64,000 nucleotides of DNA. Origin: Brucella grignonensis (GTDB lineage Bacteria; Pseudomonadota; Alphaproteobacteria; Rhizobiales; Rhizobiaceae). Positions within the stretch are counted from its first letter, which is position 1; every line of letters begins with the position of its first letter. The DNA lies in the NCBI RefSeq assembly GCF_002252505.1, contig NZ_NNRL01000168.1, positions 1-64,000 of the forward strand, written 5' to 3'. Below are positions 17,080 to 25,774 of this stretch, piece by piece. Made by a program: the position numbers and the translations under genes. Below the pieces are notes generated by a model that searched no databases, was not told where the DNA came from, and worked only from the letters and a program-made list of their open reading frames with translations.

Positions 17080-20000
17080 ATGGGACAGCATGGGGCAGCG
17101 CGGCAACGTATCATCCCGGTCAGAAGGGAATATAATCGTTGGGTCGCGGATGAAACGCTGGAGGATTATGCGCTACGCTTTACCGCGAAAAGCGCACGCC
17201 GCTTCTCGTCCAATCGCATTGCCCATACCGCCATAGGTGCGATCTCCTTCCTCGCGCTCGAAGCAATCGGCGGTGCGATCACGCTGTCATACGGCACCAG
17301 CAACGCCATTGCCGCCATCATCGCCGCAAGCCTTATCATGCTGGGGGTCGGCCTGCCGATCAGCCGCTATGCCATACGTCATGGTGTCGATATCGACCTT
17401 TTGACGCGCGGTGCCAGCTTCGGCTACATCGGATCGACCGTCACCTCGCTCATCTATGCGACTTTTACCTTCCTGCTCTTTGCCATCGAAGCCTCCATCA
17501 TGTCTGGCGCGCTGGAACTGGCCTTCGGTATTCCGATGTGGCTCGGCTATATCATCAGTGCCGTCGTGGTCATACCGCTCGTCACCTATGGCGTGCGCAT
17601 GATCAGCCGGTTTCAGATCATCACCCAGCCATTCTGGATCGCCCTCAACATCCTCCCATTCATTTTCATCGCACTGGTCGACTGGGATAAATTCAATCTC
17701 TGGCTAACCTTTTCCGGCATTCAGGCGGGTTTTACAGGCGGCGACAGCGCACCTTTCGTGCTGGTGCAGTTCGGGGCCGCATCGGCAGTCATTCTGGCAT
17801 TGATGGCACAAATCGGCGAACAGGTCGATTTCCTGCGTTTCCTGCCACCCGGAGGTCAACGTAAATGGCGGCATAAAATTGGGGTGTTTCTCGCTGGTCC
17901 CGGATGGGTGGTGCTCGGCGCACCCAAATTGCTGGCCGGATCATTTCTGGTGGTGCTGACGCTCAGCACAGGTGTTCCGGCCAACGTCGCCGCAGATCCT
18001 GCGCATATGTATCTGACGGCTTTCGGTTATATGATCCCGTCTCATACGGCAGCATTGCTGCTGACGGTCGCCTTCGTCGTGGTCTCGCAGTTGAAGATCA
18101 ATGTCATGAACGCCTATGCCGGGTCGCTGGCCTGGTCGAACTTCTTTTCGCGGCTGACGCACAGCCATCCCGGTCGCGTTGTGTGGCTCGTATTCAATGT
18201 CTGCATCGGCCTCCTTTTGATGCAGCTTGGCATCTATAAAGTGCTGGAACAGACACTCGGTATTTTCTCCATCGTTGCCATGGCCTGGCTAAGCACGATC
18301 TCCGCAGATCTGTTTATCAACAAACGTCTTGGCCTGTCGCCACCCGGTATCGAGTTCAAGCGCGCCCATCTTTATGACATCAATCCGGTCGGCACGGCTA
18401 CAATGGCCATTGCCTCCCTTGTCGCGATAGCCGCCCATTTTGGTGCGTTCGGTACTGTCGTCTCGGCGCTCGCGCCCTATATCGCGCTGCTCGTAGCCTT
18501 TATCGTCTCTCCGCTGATCGCATGGAAAACCGGAGGCAGATATTACCTCGCCCGCAAGCCGCGTCGGGCCTGGCAGAATCAGCTCGTCATCACCTGTTCG
18601 GTCTGCGAACATGACTTTGAACCTGAGGACATGGCCTGGTGTCCAGCCTATGCCGCACCAATCTGTTCGCTCTGCTGTTCGCTCGACAGCCGTTGTCATG
18701 ACCTTTGCAAACCGAAGGCGCATTTACGAGCGCAGAGCGCCGAAGTAGCACATGCGCTGCTGCCCGCCGCCGTCATTGAAAAACTCTCGACACGGCTGGG
18801 GCGCTACGCCGTCACGGTTGTCGCTTCCGTTACCTTTCTGGGTTTTATCCTCGCTCTCGTGGCTTATCATGCGGGGGCGGCATCACCTGAAACCGCAGAG
18901 GTGGTCAACCGCACGATCCTGATCGTGTTCTTCGTTCTGGCGTTGATCGCCGTGATCGTCTGCTGGTTCTACGTGCTGGCGCATGACAGCCGAAATGTTG
19001 CGGAAGAGGAATCCTCACGACAAACCGCACTTTTGCTAAGAGAAATATCAGCACACAAAAAGACAGACGCAGCGTTGCAACAGGCCAAGGACAATGCTGA
19101 AGCCGCAAACCGCGCCAAGAGCCGTTATGTCGTCGGCCTCAGCCATGAACTTCGCACGCCGCTCAATGCAGTTCTTGGTTACGCGCAGATATTGGAGCGC
19201 GACGAAACCATTCCGGTGGCCCGCCAGCCGTCGATCAAGCTAATCCGGCGCAGCGCCGATCATCTTTCAGGACTGATCGACGGACTTCTCGATATATCCA
19301 AGATCGAAACCGGCCATTTGCAGGTCTATTCCAACGAGATCATTCTGCACGATTTTCTCGACCAGATCATCGATATGCTAAAGCCGCAGGCAGAAGCCAA
19401 GGGTATTACATTTCGTTATTACAAGGCCAAGACACTGCCGCAATATGTGCGCACTGACGAGAAGCGTCTGCGTCAGATACTGGTCAACCTTCTGACCAAC
19501 GCGATCAAATTCACCGAGAAGGGCGAAGTCGCTCTGGAGGTCGACTATCGCAATCAAGTTGCCACTTTCAAAATCGCGGACACCGGACGTGGCATTGCAG
19601 ACAAGGATCTTGAGCGTGTCTTCGAACCCTTCCAGCGCGGCGAGACCGAACATACCCGCCATCTGCCGGGCCTCGGCCTCGGCCTGACGATTACCAAGCT
19701 TCTGACCAACACGCTGGGTGGTGAACTTTCCGTCACGAGCACCTACGGCAAAGGTTCGACTTTTCAGGTCCGCCTGATGCTGAGTGCCATCGACCGCCCG
19801 ATCAATCTGGCTGCTCCAACGCGAAAGATTGAGAACTATAGCGGCCCGCGACGTACCCTGATCATCGTCGACGACAATGACGACCATCGCACGCTGATGC
19901 GCGAAATCCTGACACCGCTCGATTTCATCGTGTTGACGGCAAAAAGCGGGCCGGAATGTCTGACCCTGATCGACGGTATCAGCCCGGATCTCTATTTCAT

Positions 20001-20478
20001 CGATATCCGCATGCCGGAGATGGACGGTTGGGAACTGGTGGCCCGCCTGCGCGAAAAGGGCGAAACCTCGCCTATCATTATGCTTTCAGCCAATATTGGC
20101 GACGGCACACGGCCTGGTAGCTTGCCGGACAACGCACATAGTGACGCGCTGACCAAGCCATTCGACATTCGGCAGATTCACGCCAAGCTTGCCGTGCATC
20201 TGGGCCTCAACTGGATTTACGAAGAGGACGCCCAGCGCAAACCTCGGCCGCTACCGGCAACCATCACCGGCCCCGCAATCGCTGACCTTCAGGACCTGAT
20301 CCGCTTGGGTGAAATCGGCTATGTTCGAGGGATCGAGGCAAAACTCACTCTTCTCGCACAGGACGAAAACCTCGTTCCCTTCGTTGAAAATGCGCGCGAA
20401 TATATTCGTGCATTCAACATGTCGGGCTATGATATGTTCTTACGCGATCTGGAACAGAAAATGGATCACCGGTTATGA
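17080..20478 (+). CDS. NCS1-transporter-like hybrid sensor histidine kinase/receiver
   Basis: About 1132 residues. Residues ~20-480 resemble an NCS1 nucleobase:cation symporter (CodB/purine-cytosine permease type) with about 12 transmembrane helices. Residues ~505-545 hold eight cysteines in the pattern CxxC-x11-C-x7-CxxCC-x5-CxxxC, a likely double metal site. Two more helices (~580-650) and a short coiled linker lead to HisKA (H689 in LSHELRTPLNAV), HATPase (NLLTNAIKF, DTGRGI, GLGLGLTITK) and a receiver (D975 in YFIDIRMPEMDGW), then ~90 C-terminal residues of unclear function. ATG 17080 has GGAGGGG upstream; a TTG start at 17038 is unlikely. It is divergent from urtABCDE and overlaps a response regulator gene by 4 nt, so sensing urea or another nitrogenous solute is inferred. 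Confidence 0.88.
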   Translation: MGQHGAARQRIIPVRREYNRWVADETLEDYALRFTAKSARRFSSNRIAHTAIGAISFLALEAIGGAITLSYGTSNAIAAIIAASLIMLGVGLPISRYAIRHGVDIDLLTRGASFGYIGSTVTSLIYATFTFLLFAIEASIMSGALELAFGIPMWLGYIISAVVVIPLVTYGVRMISRFQIITQPFWIALNILPFIFIALVDWDKFNLWLTFSGIQAGFTGGDSAPFVLVQFGAASAVILALMAQIGEQVDFLRFLPPGGQRKWRHKIGVFLAGPGWVVLGAPKLLAGSFLVVLTLSTGVPANVAADPAHMYLTAFGYMIPSHTAALLLTVAFVVVSQLKINVMNAYAGSLAWSNFFSRLTHSHPGRVVWLVFNVCIGLLLMQLGIYKVLEQTLGIFSIVAMAWLSTISADLFINKRLGLSPPGIEFKRAHLYDINPVGTATMAIASLVAIAAHFGAFGTVVSALAPYIALLVAFIVSPLIAWKTGGRYYLARKPRRAWQNQLVITCSVCEHDFEPEDMAWCPAYAAPICSLCCSLDSRCHDLCKPKAHLRAQSAEVAHALLPAAVIEKLSTRLGRYAVTVVASVTFLGFILALVAYHAGAASPETAEVVNRTILIVFFVLALIAVIVCWFYVLAHDSRNVAEEESSRQTALLLREISAHKKTDAALQQAKDNAEAANRAKSRYVVGLSHELRTPLNAVLGYAQILERDETIPVARQPSIKLIRRSADHLSGLIDGLLDISKIETGHLQVYSNEIILHDFLDQIIDMLKPQAEAKGITFRYYKAKTLPQYVRTDEKRLRQILVNLLTNAIKFTEKGEVALEVDYRNQVATFKIADTGRGIADKDLERVFEPFQRGETEHTRHLPGLGLGLTITKLLTNTLGGELSVTSTYGKGSTFQVRLMLSAIDRPINLAAPTRKIENYSGPRRTLIIVDDNDDHRTLMREILTPLDFIVLTAKSGPECLTLIDGISPDLYFIDIRMPEMDGWELVARLREKGETSPIIMLSANIGDGTRPGSLPDNAHSDALTKPFDIRQIHAKLAVHLGLNWIYEEDAQRKPRPLPATITGPAIADLQDLIRLGEIGYVRGIEAKLTLLAQDENLVPFVENAREYIRAFNMSGYDMFLRDLEQKMDHRL

Positions 20479-21389
20479 GTGTTCTCCCTCGCGACACAGT
20501 TCTTATTGTTGATGATTCCCCACAGACGCTCGGCTTTCTAACTGAAGCGCTCGAACAGGCGAGTTACTCCGTGCTAATCGCTACATCGGGCAGCGCGGCA
20601 CTCGGCATTGCGGAGCGTATCACGCCGGACATGATCCTGATGGACGCTGTTATGCCGGGAATGGACGGCTTTGAAACCTGCCGCCAGCTCAAAGCGAATC
20701 CGGCAATCTCGCAGGTGCCAGTTGTGTTCATGACCGGATTGACCGAAACCGAGCATATCGTTCATGCACTCGAAGCAGGCGGGGTCGACTATCTGAGTAA
20801 GCCCATCAATATCGATGAATTACGGGCGCGTATAAAGGTGCATCTGAACAACGCCCGTTCCGTGCAAAGTGCACGCGTCGCACTTGATGCAAGCGGCAGA
20901 CATCTGTTCGCAGTGGATCGCGATGGATCTATTCTCTGGTCGACGCCTCAAGCGGTCCGTCTGATGGATAGTGTCAGCGCCTCCGGCAAGGGGCAATCGC
21001 TATTGCAGGAAAAATGCGCCGAATGGCTGCAGACACGAGACAAACAAGAAGCTTCCAGAGACACACCAGACGTTATCTCGGCAAATGACCAGATTTCATT
21101 GCACCTTGCTTATCTCGGTTCCACCGGTGCGAACGAGTTCCTGTTTCGCCTGACTGCTATTGATCAGGCCGGGGAACAGGATATGCTTCGCGTTCATTTC
21201 GGCCTGACGCCCCGCGAAAGTGATGTATTGCTTTGGGTCGCACGGGGAAAAACCAATCGTGACATCGGCACTATTCTCGACCTGAGTGCTCGTACCGTGA
21301 ATAAGCATCTAGAACAGATTTACATTAAACTTGGGGTCGAGAACCGCGCTGCGGCAGCTGTGAAGGCGACTATACTTGTTCATAAATGA
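20475..21389 (+). CDS. REC-LuxR (NarL/FixJ-type) response regulator
   Basis: 304 residues: receiver with phospho-acceptor D57 in MILMDAVMPGMDGFE and switch Lys in YLSKPINIDEL; a middle segment of ~110 residues with a weak PAS-like look (GRHLFAVDRDGSILW); and a C-terminal LuxR helix-turn-helix from about residue 244 (LTPRESDVLLWVARGKTNRDIG, TVNKHLEQIYIKLGV). The ATG overlaps the kinase stop (ATGA), so the pair is coupled. It is the obvious phosphorylation partner of the NCS1-kinase and probably a regulator of the adjacent urt operon (inference from position). Confidence 0.9.
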   Translation: MSVLPRDTVLIVDDSPQTLGFLTEALEQASYSVLIATSGSAALGIAERITPDMILMDAVMPGMDGFETCRQLKANPAISQVPVVFMTGLTETEHIVHALEAGGVDYLSKPINIDELRARIKVHLNNARSVQSARVALDASGRHLFAVDRDGSILWSTPQAVRLMDSVSASGKGQSLLQEKCAEWLQTRDKQEASRDTPDVISANDQISLHLAYLGSTGANEFLFRLTAIDQAGEQDMLRVHFGLTPRESDVLLWVARGKTNRDIGTILDLSARTVNKHLEQIYIKLGVENRAAAAVKATILVHK

Positions 21390-21575
21390 AAACGTGGAAT
21401 GCCAATGAATTGAATTTTGCGGCTTTGCCCCGAATTACATATTTGATGCATCAAAAATAAAAGAGTCGCCTATTAAATTCATCAATTTACTGGTGTCCAG
21501 CAATCGACGCGATGAGCGCCACGCATTCAAAAATGACTTACGGTTAACACTGCGCTTTCCTCACGCATATTCGGC

Positions 21576-22469
21576 CTAACCGCGATGCCGAAGCGCATCG
21601 ACAACGATTTTGAATGCAGGAAGATTCTGACGACGGCTGGGATAATAGAGGAAATACCCATCGAATAGAGGGGACCAATCCTCCAGAATCTGGATAAGCT
21701 TGCCAGAAGCGATTGACTGTCCCGCGATATTCTCCGGTACATACGCAATGCCAAAGCCATTCACCGCAGCATCGATCATCGCATAGGAATTATTGAAGGT
21801 GAGTTGACCTCCCACACGGACTCGTAGCTCCTTACCCTCTTTTTCGAACTCCCAGGCATATAGCCCACCGGCCGTTTCATGACGCATATTGATGCAGCGG
21901 TGGCCAACAAGTTCCTGCGGGTGGGAGGGAACGCCATGTTCAGCCAGATAATCTGGCGAGGCAACGGCCACCAAACGCCAGTCCGGCCCGATGCGGACGG
22001 CAATCATGTCCTTCTCAACGCTCTCACCAAGTCGCACACCTGCATCGAAGTGTTCCTCGACGATGTTGCGAAACGTATTGTCAAGAATCAGTTCGACACT
22101 GATATCAGGATACTTTTGAAGTATCGGCTTCAACTTTGGCCACACAACGCTTTCCAGCGCATGATCCGAGAGCGTAAGTCTGACAGAACCGGACGGTTTA
22201 TCATGAAACGATATCAGCGCTGCGATTTCATCCTCAATTTCCGCCATACGTGGGGTGATCGTTTTGAGCAGTCGCTCGCCTGCGGGCGTCGTGGTCACGT
22301 TTCTTGTAGTGCGTGTCAGAAGGCGAATACCCATACCGGTTTCGAGTTGCTTGATCGCATAGCTCAATGTCGACTGCGCAACACCAATCCTTGCCGCCGC
22401 TTTGGTGAAGCTGCGTTCTTCGGCAACGATCCTGAACCAGGTCAATTGGTTGAAATCCGTCTTCTCCAT
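21576..22469 (-). CDS. LysR-family transcriptional regulator
   Basis: 297 residues with the N-terminal winged helix-turn-helix FTKAAARIGVAQSTLSYAIKQLE (about residues 20-42) and an effector domain containing GSVRLTLSDHALESVVWPKL and GFGIAYVPENI. ATG 22469 is preceded by GAGAGGA; a TTG four codons upstream has no ribosome-binding site. It is divergent from an MFS exporter gene 140 bp away, the usual layout for a LysR activator and its target. Close relatives are in the CrgA/DsdC-like efflux regulators, but the effector is unknown. Confidence 0.9.
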   Translation of the reverse strand: MEKTDFNQLTWFRIVAEERSFTKAAARIGVAQSTLSYAIKQLETGMGIRLLTRTTRNVTTTPAGERLLKTITPRMAEIEDEIAALISFHDKPSGSVRLTLSDHALESVVWPKLKPILQKYPDISVELILDNTFRNIVEEHFDAGVRLGESVEKDMIAVRIGPDWRLVAVASPDYLAEHGVPSHPQELVGHRCINMRHETAGGLYAWEFEKEGKELRVRVGGQLTFNNSYAMIDAAVNGFGIAYVPENIAGQSIASGKLIQILEDWSPLFDGYFLYYPSRRQNLPAFKIVVDALRHRG

Positions 22470-22500
22470 ACATCCTCTCAAGGTATTTTGCAGTGAGATT

Positions 22501-22517
22501 AATCGATGCCATCGATT
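22501..22517. promoter_or_regulatory. Palindromic candidate LysR operator
   Basis: AATCGATG-C-CATCGATT is a perfect 8 bp inverted repeat with a 1 bp centre, in the spacer between the divergent lysR and MFS genes. The position favours a binding site for the LysR protein; part fits the family T-N11-A rule. Not tested. Confidence 0.55.
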
Positions 22518-22608
22518 GATCCAATCAAATTACGACGGGTAATCGTCTTTCATTTGATGAGCTATACACCCCAACAGATTTCATATTCTGACTAGGAGCG
22601 TGTAAACA

Positions 22609-23799
22609 ATGGCAGTCATTGTGGAAGATACTGAAAGCAGGCCCGTTGCTGCCTGGGGTGCCGTCTTTTCGATGGCACTCTGCGTGGCGATGCTTATCGC
22701 CTCGGAGTTCATGCCCGTCAGCTTGCTGACGCCGATGGCAGAAGGGCTGCACGCGACCGAAGGACAAACCGGGCAAGCGATTTCGATCAGCGGGTTGTTC
22801 GCGGTAGTGGCAAGCTTGCTCATTACTACAGCAGCCGGAACGCTGAACCGGAAATGGGTCCTGATCGCGATGACGGCGTTGATGCTGATATCATTGATGT
22901 TGGTTGCCGCCGCACCGAATTTTGCGGTGCTAATGATCGGTCGTGCGTTGCTGGGCATCTGCATCGGTGGTTTCTGGGCATTGGCAACAGCCGTCATTAT
23001 GCGACTGGTTCCGGCTGCTGACGTACCACGCGCGCTTGCGCTAATGTATAGCGGGCAAGCCATCGCTGCGGCATTCGCAGCCCCAATCGGCAGCTATCTC
23101 GGTGGCATGTTCGGTTGGCGCGAGGTCTTCTGGGCGCTAACCCCCATTATTGCTATCAATCTCCTTTGGCATGTGATCGCATTGCCATCGCTGCCAGCTC
23201 ATCAGAAGCAAGATTTTCGGTCGATGCTCGACCTGCTGAAACGCCGGTATTTCTCACTCGGTCTAGCGGCTTGCATGCTGTCGTGGGGCTCGGCATTTAC
23301 GATGTTCACCTATCTACGTCCGTTTCTGGAAAAGGTGACAGGTGTTGACGTCACCACCCTTTCGGCCCTGCTGCTGCTTCTCGGATCAGCCGGTTTCATT
23401 GGCACCTGGGCGGCTGGGCGTTTCCTGAAAGGCAATGTTGCGCCATTCCTCAAACTACCCGCACTTGTCATGGGGAGTGCAACACTAGGCCTCATTCTAT
23501 TTGGCTTCTCGGTGGCCGCAGTGGCGCTCTTCATGGCGATCTGGGGTGCGATGAACACAATGTTCTCGGTCATCTGGATGACATGGATGACGCAGAACGC
23601 TGATGACACACCCGAAGCTGCCGGTAGCCTGATGGTCGCGGCGATCCAGATATCGATCCTGCTTGGGGCAGTAATTGGAGGCATTCTGCTCGATAGCTTT
23701 TCGATCCAGACGACTTTTATCGGCAGCATTGTTCTGGCGGTCTTGGCAATAGCGCTGATCCGCGACGGCCGTAGCCTTCTGAAGCCAAAGGCCGACTGA
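22609..23799 (+). CDS. MFS transporter, DHA1 family (AraJ/YdhP-like efflux)
   Basis: 396-residue inner-membrane exporter with 12 hydrophobic segments. It shows MFS motif remnants: MPVSLLTPMAEGLHATEGQTGQ after helix 1, RALLGICIGGFWALATAV, and PIGSYLGGMFGWREVFW (motif C region), all typical of the AraJ/NepI/YdhP sugar or purine-ribonucleoside efflux subgroup. ATG 22609 follows AGGAGCG. Expression is probably controlled by the divergent LysR gene. Substrate not predictable. Confidence 0.9.
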   Translation: MAVIVEDTESRPVAAWGAVFSMALCVAMLIASEFMPVSLLTPMAEGLHATEGQTGQAISISGLFAVVASLLITTAAGTLNRKWVLIAMTALMLISLMLVAAAPNFAVLMIGRALLGICIGGFWALATAVIMRLVPAADVPRALALMYSGQAIAAAFAAPIGSYLGGMFGWREVFWALTPIIAINLLWHVIALPSLPAHQKQDFRSMLDLLKRRYFSLGLAACMLSWGSAFTMFTYLRPFLEKVTGVDVTTLSALLLLLGSAGFIGTWAAGRFLKGNVAPFLKLPALVMGSATLGLILFGFSVAAVALFMAIWGAMNTMFSVIWMTWMTQNADDTPEAAGSLMVAAIQISILLGAVIGGILLDSFSIQTTFIGSIVLAVLAIALIRDGRSLLKPKAD

Positions 23800-24375
23800 T
23801 ATGGACGCGCGCACCGATTGCTGATAGCAGGCGCGCTGCCGACCTTTCTCCGTCGTCTCTCTATCATCCGGTGGACAAGGTTCAGGCACAGCAAGAAGCG
23901 AACATGTTCAAGCTTTTCATTTAAAAAACACTGTCACAAGCCTGTTACTCATGACGGTACTGTCAAAAACTTAAGATATCAGTATCTGCAACGACCGTCA
24001 GCCATAACCACAGATGCGAACCATGCCCACCGACAGATATCGATGGGCATGAACGTTAAGTTTATTCTATTTTAGTGAGTTAGATCGAGCATTGGCGCGT
24101 CTCCACTCAATTATTTTCGACTAAGCCAGTGCGTTGAAAAGTAATGTGAAAATATTTCTTCGCATATCGAGATGCCGTCATGCTTACCGTCAGAAAATTT
24201 CGATCTTGAAATTATTGAACTTTTCGGGCGGGCGGCAAAGCTGGATATTTCGTTATCTACCGCTGGAAACCAGAACTGTCAGCAGTCTGGCATCGATCCA
24301 GTAAATATGGCCGATGAAATAGGATTATACCGTCACGGAGCTTAGTTGGCCATCCTCAAGGTCGTCCGCTCTAAC
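23800..24375. other. Intergenic region, 576 bp, no intact gene
   Basis: AT-richer than its neighbours and without a recognisable coding frame. The only structured element I see is the hairpin at 24022-24051. It separates the ordinary LysR/MFS pair from the accessory stretch that follows. Confidence 0.5.
24022..24051. terminator. 8-bp hairpin, possible terminator
   Basis: CATGCCCA at 24022-24029 pairs with TGGGCATG at 24044-24051 around a 14 nt loop, followed by a T-rich stretch (24059-24072). It is 220 bp after the MFS stop, so its role as that gene's terminator is uncertain. Confidence 0.4.
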
Positions 24376-24579
24376 CTAACCAAAGCCGCGACAATTGCCC
24401 GCGTACACGACATAGGTGCACGAGATCCGGCTTTCGTTCTTCACAGCCCGGTGCCGCAGCCAGTCATTCAATGCAGACTCGCTACAATCGAATGTCGAAA
24501 AATCATGTTCCGCCGTCAGAGGAATCGGGGCAGACAGCCTCGATTCAGGATGATCCGGCGTGTCGTCCATTTCTGCCAT
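24376..24579 (-). pseudogene. Truncated GNAT-family toxin (TacT-like) remnant
   Basis: Only the first 67 residues of a GNAT acetyltransferase toxin survive: LSAPIPLTAEHDFSTFDCSE, ALNDWLRHRAVKNESR and CTYVVYAGN match the N-terminus of TacT-type toxins, which acetylate aminoacyl-tRNA. Intact members are about 160-170 residues and carry a QGxG acetyl-CoA motif further on; here the frame stops and no acetyl-CoA motif is found downstream in any frame. It overlaps the DUF1778 antitoxin gene, as in complete modules. The toxin is almost certainly dead. Confidence 0.75.
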
Positions 24580-24851
24580 CCCAGAGTCTGACGCAGCGAT
24601 GCCTTGAGCTTCGGTCCCGGCGCAAGTGGGTTGTCGAACGCCTGCATGAAGGCGTCGTAGCGTTCAGAGTCTAATGTGAACAAACGCTGGTTGAGCAGCA
24701 CATCCACCGTCTGCCGCCATGCACTTTCCACCATAAACTCTGTCCGCATCTTGCCAAAGACCGCCGCCGCATCACCGATGAGCTGATGGCTACCGGTTTC
24801 AATACGCAGATTGATGCGGCCCTTGGCGTCGGCCGCAGAGGTGCACGCCAC
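24516..24851 (-). CDS. DUF1778-family antitoxin (TacA-like)
   Basis: 111-residue protein with the ribbon-helix-helix DUF1778 pattern: GRINLRIETGSHQLIGDAAAVFGKMRTEFMVESA, then RFTLDSERYDAFMQAFDNPL and the toxin-neutralising C-terminal segment. Usual length is ~90-95 residues; here it runs on by ~18 residues after LGWQK, within the toxin overlap, perhaps from loss of the original stop. It normally represses its own operon and blocks the GNAT toxin. With a truncated partner it may be an orphan. An imperfect palindrome (CATG..CCCA..TGGG..CATG, 24907-24929) lies just upstream. Confidence 0.7.
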   Translation of the reverse strand: MACTSAADAKGRINLRIETGSHQLIGDAAAVFGKMRTEFMVESAWRQTVDVLLNQRLFTLDSERYDAFMQAFDNPLAPGPKLKASLRQTLGWQKWTTRRIILNRGCLPRFL

Positions 24852-25030
24852 GACGACAGCAGTCGCAGAAGGGGAAGATTCGGAGGAGGCGAGACCTGCT
24901 TTTTACCATGACCCAAATATGGGCGCATGTATCCATAGCATCAGTACGCGAGAACTAAGGACGGTTTGGCCGTTGCGTTTCAGGTCCGTGACGGAGGGTG
25001 CAACGCCACCGCTATTCGACCGCCTCGGGT

Positions 25031-25645
25031 CTAGCGATGGCTTCTGCTGACCATCGCCATGATGATTTCGTAAAGTTCGGCCTGCGCCTGCTCGGCCGTT
25101 ATCTCGCCTGTCGCTGCGGCATGGGATAGGGCATCGGCTGCGCCAAGCATTGCCCAAAAGCTGGACTGCAAGACACCTTTTGTCCCCGTGAATGGGGCCA
25201 AAAACTTCCTGCATTTTTCGATGAATGCCTGCTGATAGTCGCGCTTGACGGCTTCCAATTCAGGAGAGCCGGCAAGTCCGGCCAGCACACTGGGAATTTC
25301 ACGGCCTTGGGCAAGCACACATTCGACATAGGACGAGGCGATGACCCGCGCGGTTCCTTCCACGGTCGGTTCGCAGGCCTCAAGCGCGGCGTCGATCACC
25401 GCTGTCTGGCGTACGTCAAAATCCTGATAGAGCGCAGTTAGCAACCCGTTGCGTGTACCGAAATGGTCATAGATCACTGGCTTGGTAACACCCGCCTCAT
25501 CCGCCATGCGAGGCAATGTCAGCGCGTCGGTGCCTTCCTCACGCGCGAGCTGCCACGCTACATCAAGAAGCTTACGAAGCCGATCCTCACGGTTCAAGCG
25601 AACGCGCTTCACGGCGCTCTGACTGTCATTGGGCATGCTTGACAT
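25031..25645 (-). CDS. TetR-family regulator (SmvR-like)
   Basis: 204-residue TetR regulator: helix-turn-helix LTLPRMADEAGVTKPVIYDHFG (about residues 35-56), then a helical ligand domain. The open frame extends far upstream over the neighbouring promoter, but the ATG at 25645 (MSSMPNDSQ), or the one three codons later, fits the family. It is divergent from an SmvA-like MFS gene, the arrangement of smvR/smvA in enterobacteria, so it probably represses that pump and responds to cationic biocides or dyes (inference). Confidence 0.88.
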   Translation of the reverse strand: MSSMPNDSQSAVKRVRLNREDRLRKLLDVAWQLAREEGTDALTLPRMADEAGVTKPVIYDHFGTRNGLLTALYQDFDVRQTAVIDAALEACEPTVEGTARVIASSYVECVLAQGREIPSVLAGLAGSPELEAVKRDYQQAFIEKCRKFLAPFTGTKGVLQSSFWAMLGAADALSHAAATGEITAEQAQAELYEIIMAMVSRSHR

Positions 25646-25648
25646 ATC

Positions 25649-25681
25649 TATATACCAAAAGTAACTTACCTTAAGTATATA
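25649..25681. promoter_or_regulatory. Candidate TetR operator between divergent genes
   Basis: TATATAC at 25649-25655 and GTATATA at 25675-25681 form 7 bp arms in an AT-rich segment immediately upstream of the tetR start. The symmetry and position suggest an operator covering the tetR promoter and the pump promoter. Confidence 0.5.
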
Positions 25682-25774
25682 GAAACAACCCTTCAAACGC
25701 AACCAACTTCCGGGGTCTCGTTCCGGTAGCTGAAGCGGCACGCCTGCGCGCCGCTCACAGAGGATTTTTGCCAG

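Noticed and set aside
23900..23909. GAACATGTTC palindrome as an SOS (LexA) box
   Set aside because: Alphaproteobacterial LexA sites are direct GTTC-N7-GTTC type; no downstream SOS gene is present.
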